Positions 62,895 to 64,000 of a stretch of DNA of 64,000 nucleotides are shown here, one piece after another. Numbering within the stretch: the stretch's first letter is position 1; every line of letters starts with the position of its first letter. The notes under the pieces are model-generated. The model did no database searches. It was not told the DNA's origin and worked only from the letters and a program-made list of their open reading frames with translations. This DNA is from Actinomadura harenae (GTDB taxonomy: Bacteria > Actinomycetota > Actinomycetes > Streptosporangiales > Streptosporangiaceae): the NCBI RefSeq assembly GCF_003696215.1, contig NZ_RFFG01000044.1, forward strand, positions 1 through 64,000, written 5' to 3'. The translations under genes and the position numbers were made by a program.

Positions 62895-64000
62895 ATGCCT
62901 TCCCTTTTCCCCCGCCCGGCCGTGCCCCGCCCCGCCCTGGTCCTCGAACGGGGCCGCCGCTGGGCCGTGCTGCTGCCGATGGCGTTGATGCTGGCCAGCG
63001 ACTACAAGCTGCGCAGCCGACCGGTGGACGAGACGGTCGGCGGCAGCCCGGACCTGACGGTCTTCCTGGAGATCGGCGTCTACGGACTCGCCGCGCTGTA
63101 CCTGTACCTGCGGTTCGGGCTGCGCCCGCCGGTGCGCCGGACGACCGGGCTGCTGTTCGCGGCGTGGGCGTTCGCCGGGTACGTGGCGATGTCGGCGCTG
63201 TGGTCGCCGTTCATGTCGCTGGGGGTGGTCCGCGGCGTCCAGCTGATGGTGACGATGGCGCTGGTGCAGGTGCTGGCGACCCGCGCGACGGTCGCGGACC
63301 TGCACCGGCTCGCGCACGCGTTCGTGATCGTGGTGCTCGCGTCGATCGCGATCGGCGTCGCGCACCCCTTCCCCCGGACGCCGCAGACCCTCACCCGGTT
63401 CAACTGGCTGTACGTCCACCCGGTGATCGCGGGTGTGTACCTGGGCATCGCGGTGCTGCTGGTGTTCGGGTTGCTGATCCGCAGCCGCGTGCACGGGGAG
63501 CGGACGCGGGGCTGGCCGCCGCTGGTGTACGCGGGCGTCCTGCTGGTGCTGATGGGCGCGCTCGTCGCGACCGGGACGCGCGGGGCGGCGGCGGGCGCGG
63601 CGGCCGGGCTGGTCGTCCTGATGGCGACCGCGCGCGGCCCGCGCGGGCGGATCGACCTGGTCGTCCTGGGCGGGGCCGTCGGCGCGGTCGGCGTGCTCGC
63701 GTTCTCCGACAAGATCATGAACTTCGTGGCGCGCGGCGAGACGGCCGACAAGCTCGCGTCGCTGAACTCGCGCACCGACCTGTGGACGCTCGCCATGCAC
63801 GCCTACAGCGAGAAGCCGATCTTCGGGCACGGGCTGGGCGCGTCCCGAGGCCTGTTCCTGGCGGACATCGGGCTCGGCGGCGGCCACAACGCGTTCGTCA
63901 ACGCGCTCGTCGACAACGGGACGGTCGGGACGGCGCTGTTCGTCACGCTGCTGCTGACGCTCGGGACGGTGCTGGTCACGCTCGTCCGGCACAAGGAGTT
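62895..64000 (+). CDS. O-antigen polymerase/ligase (Wzy/WaaL-like), partial
   Basis: At least 368 residues are encoded before the window ends; the gene is incomplete at its 3' end. The product has many hydrophobic helices: RWAVLLPMALMLASDYKLR, LEIGVYGLAALYLYLRFGL, GVYLGIAVLLVFGLLIRS and VYAGVLLVLMGALVATGT. The PF04932-type extracellular loop runs through RGETADKLASLNSRTDLWTL to the HGLGASRGLF region. This family joins sugar repeats or ligates polysaccharide. The ATG at 62895 follows GGGAG by 2 bases. TATCCT lies 10 bases upstream, so it may be a leaderless message. It completes the Wzx/Wzz/Wzy-type set. Confidence 0.88.
   Translation, partial: MPSLFPRPAVPRPALVLERGRRWAVLLPMALMLASDYKLRSRPVDETVGGSPDLTVFLEIGVYGLAALYLYLRFGLRPPVRRTTGLLFAAWAFAGYVAMSALWSPFMSLGVVRGVQLMVTMALVQVLATRATVADLHRLAHAFVIVVLASIAIGVAHPFPRTPQTLTRFNWLYVHPVIAGVYLGIAVLLVFGLLIRSRVHGERTRGWPPLVYAGVLLVLMGALVATGTRGAAAGAAAGLVVLMATARGPRGRIDLVVLGGAVGAVGVLAFSDKIMNFVARGETADKLASLNSRTDLWTLAMHAYSEKPIFGHGLGASRGLFLADIGLGGGHNAFVNALVDNGTVGTALFVTLLLTLGTVLVTLVRHKE

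Noticed and set aside
62844..63992. Minus-strand frame at the window end
   Set aside because: Gln/His/Arg/Asp-rich antisense of the O-antigen polymerase gene, whose plus-strand translation has clear membrane helices.
42125..64000. Integrative element carrying the polymer locus
   Set aside because: No integrase, transposase, flanking tRNA or direct repeats seen at the edges; the right edge is outside the window.

Overview
The window is uniformly GC-rich DNA with G/C-ending codons, GTG/TTG as well as ATG starts, many 4-bp ATGA/GTGA overlaps, and genes typical of filamentous actinobacteria (eno-ftsB-DUF501-ppx, mfd-mazG, Mg2+ P-type ATPase with an ArsR repressor, DUF5937 ArsR regulators). An actinomycete chromosome of the Streptosporangiales/Actinomadura type is the best guess; this is inference from gene content, not a search. 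No rRNA, tRNA, insertion sequence, prophage or CRISPR array was recognised.

Layout. 0.3-4.7 kb: a family-5 uracil-DNA glycosylase, a spacer holding fifteen 17-bp tandem repeats, a DUF2510 protein, and a TetR regulator divergent from a CocE/S15-type hydrolase across a perfect palindrome. 4.7-8.3 kb (minus): the conserved eno-ftsB-DUF501-ppx operon. 8.5-11.3 kb (plus): a taurine/sulfonate/nitrate-type ABC importer. 11.5-28 kb: mixed accessory genes, including an orphan histidine kinase, secreted proteins, an LRR-thioredoxin fusion, a DHFR-like protein, a glycerophosphodiesterase, a PLP dehydratase, tatA, and an ArsR/Mg2+-ATPase pair. 28-39.4 kb (minus): NhaA-DsbA fusion, quinone reductase, class A penicillin-binding protein, mazG, a SurA-like lipoprotein and mfd. 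39.6-42 kb: TetR plus DHA2 drug exporter with a compound operator.

42-64 kb is the most striking part: a surface-polysaccharide locus with a sulfur theme. It encodes a methyltransferase, an APS kinase carrying a decayed ATP-sulfurylase-like domain, a TauE/SafE sulfur-compound exporter, a PAP2-like membrane protein, a Wzx-like flippase, a Wzz-like co-polymerase with a ~620-residue disordered repeat tail, two glycosyltransferases, an APH-fold kinase, two paralogous secreted beta-propeller proteins (one with LamG and PKD domains), a lipoprotein, a secreted beta-helix protein, a heparan-sulfate-type sulfotransferase, and an O-antigen polymerase/ligase that runs off the window end. I infer that the APS kinase makes PAPS for the sulfotransferase, so the locus may build, sulfate, polymerise and export a surface glycan. 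I know of no described system of this composition, but no search was run.

Short direct-repeat arrays recur at gene ends and in linkers (periods of 15, 17 and 36 bp), several at convergent junctions. The eno-ppx and mfd-mazG blocks, which I recall as neighbours in many actinobacteria, lie here on the same strand but about 26 kb apart, so the DNA between them looks like an accessory expansion.
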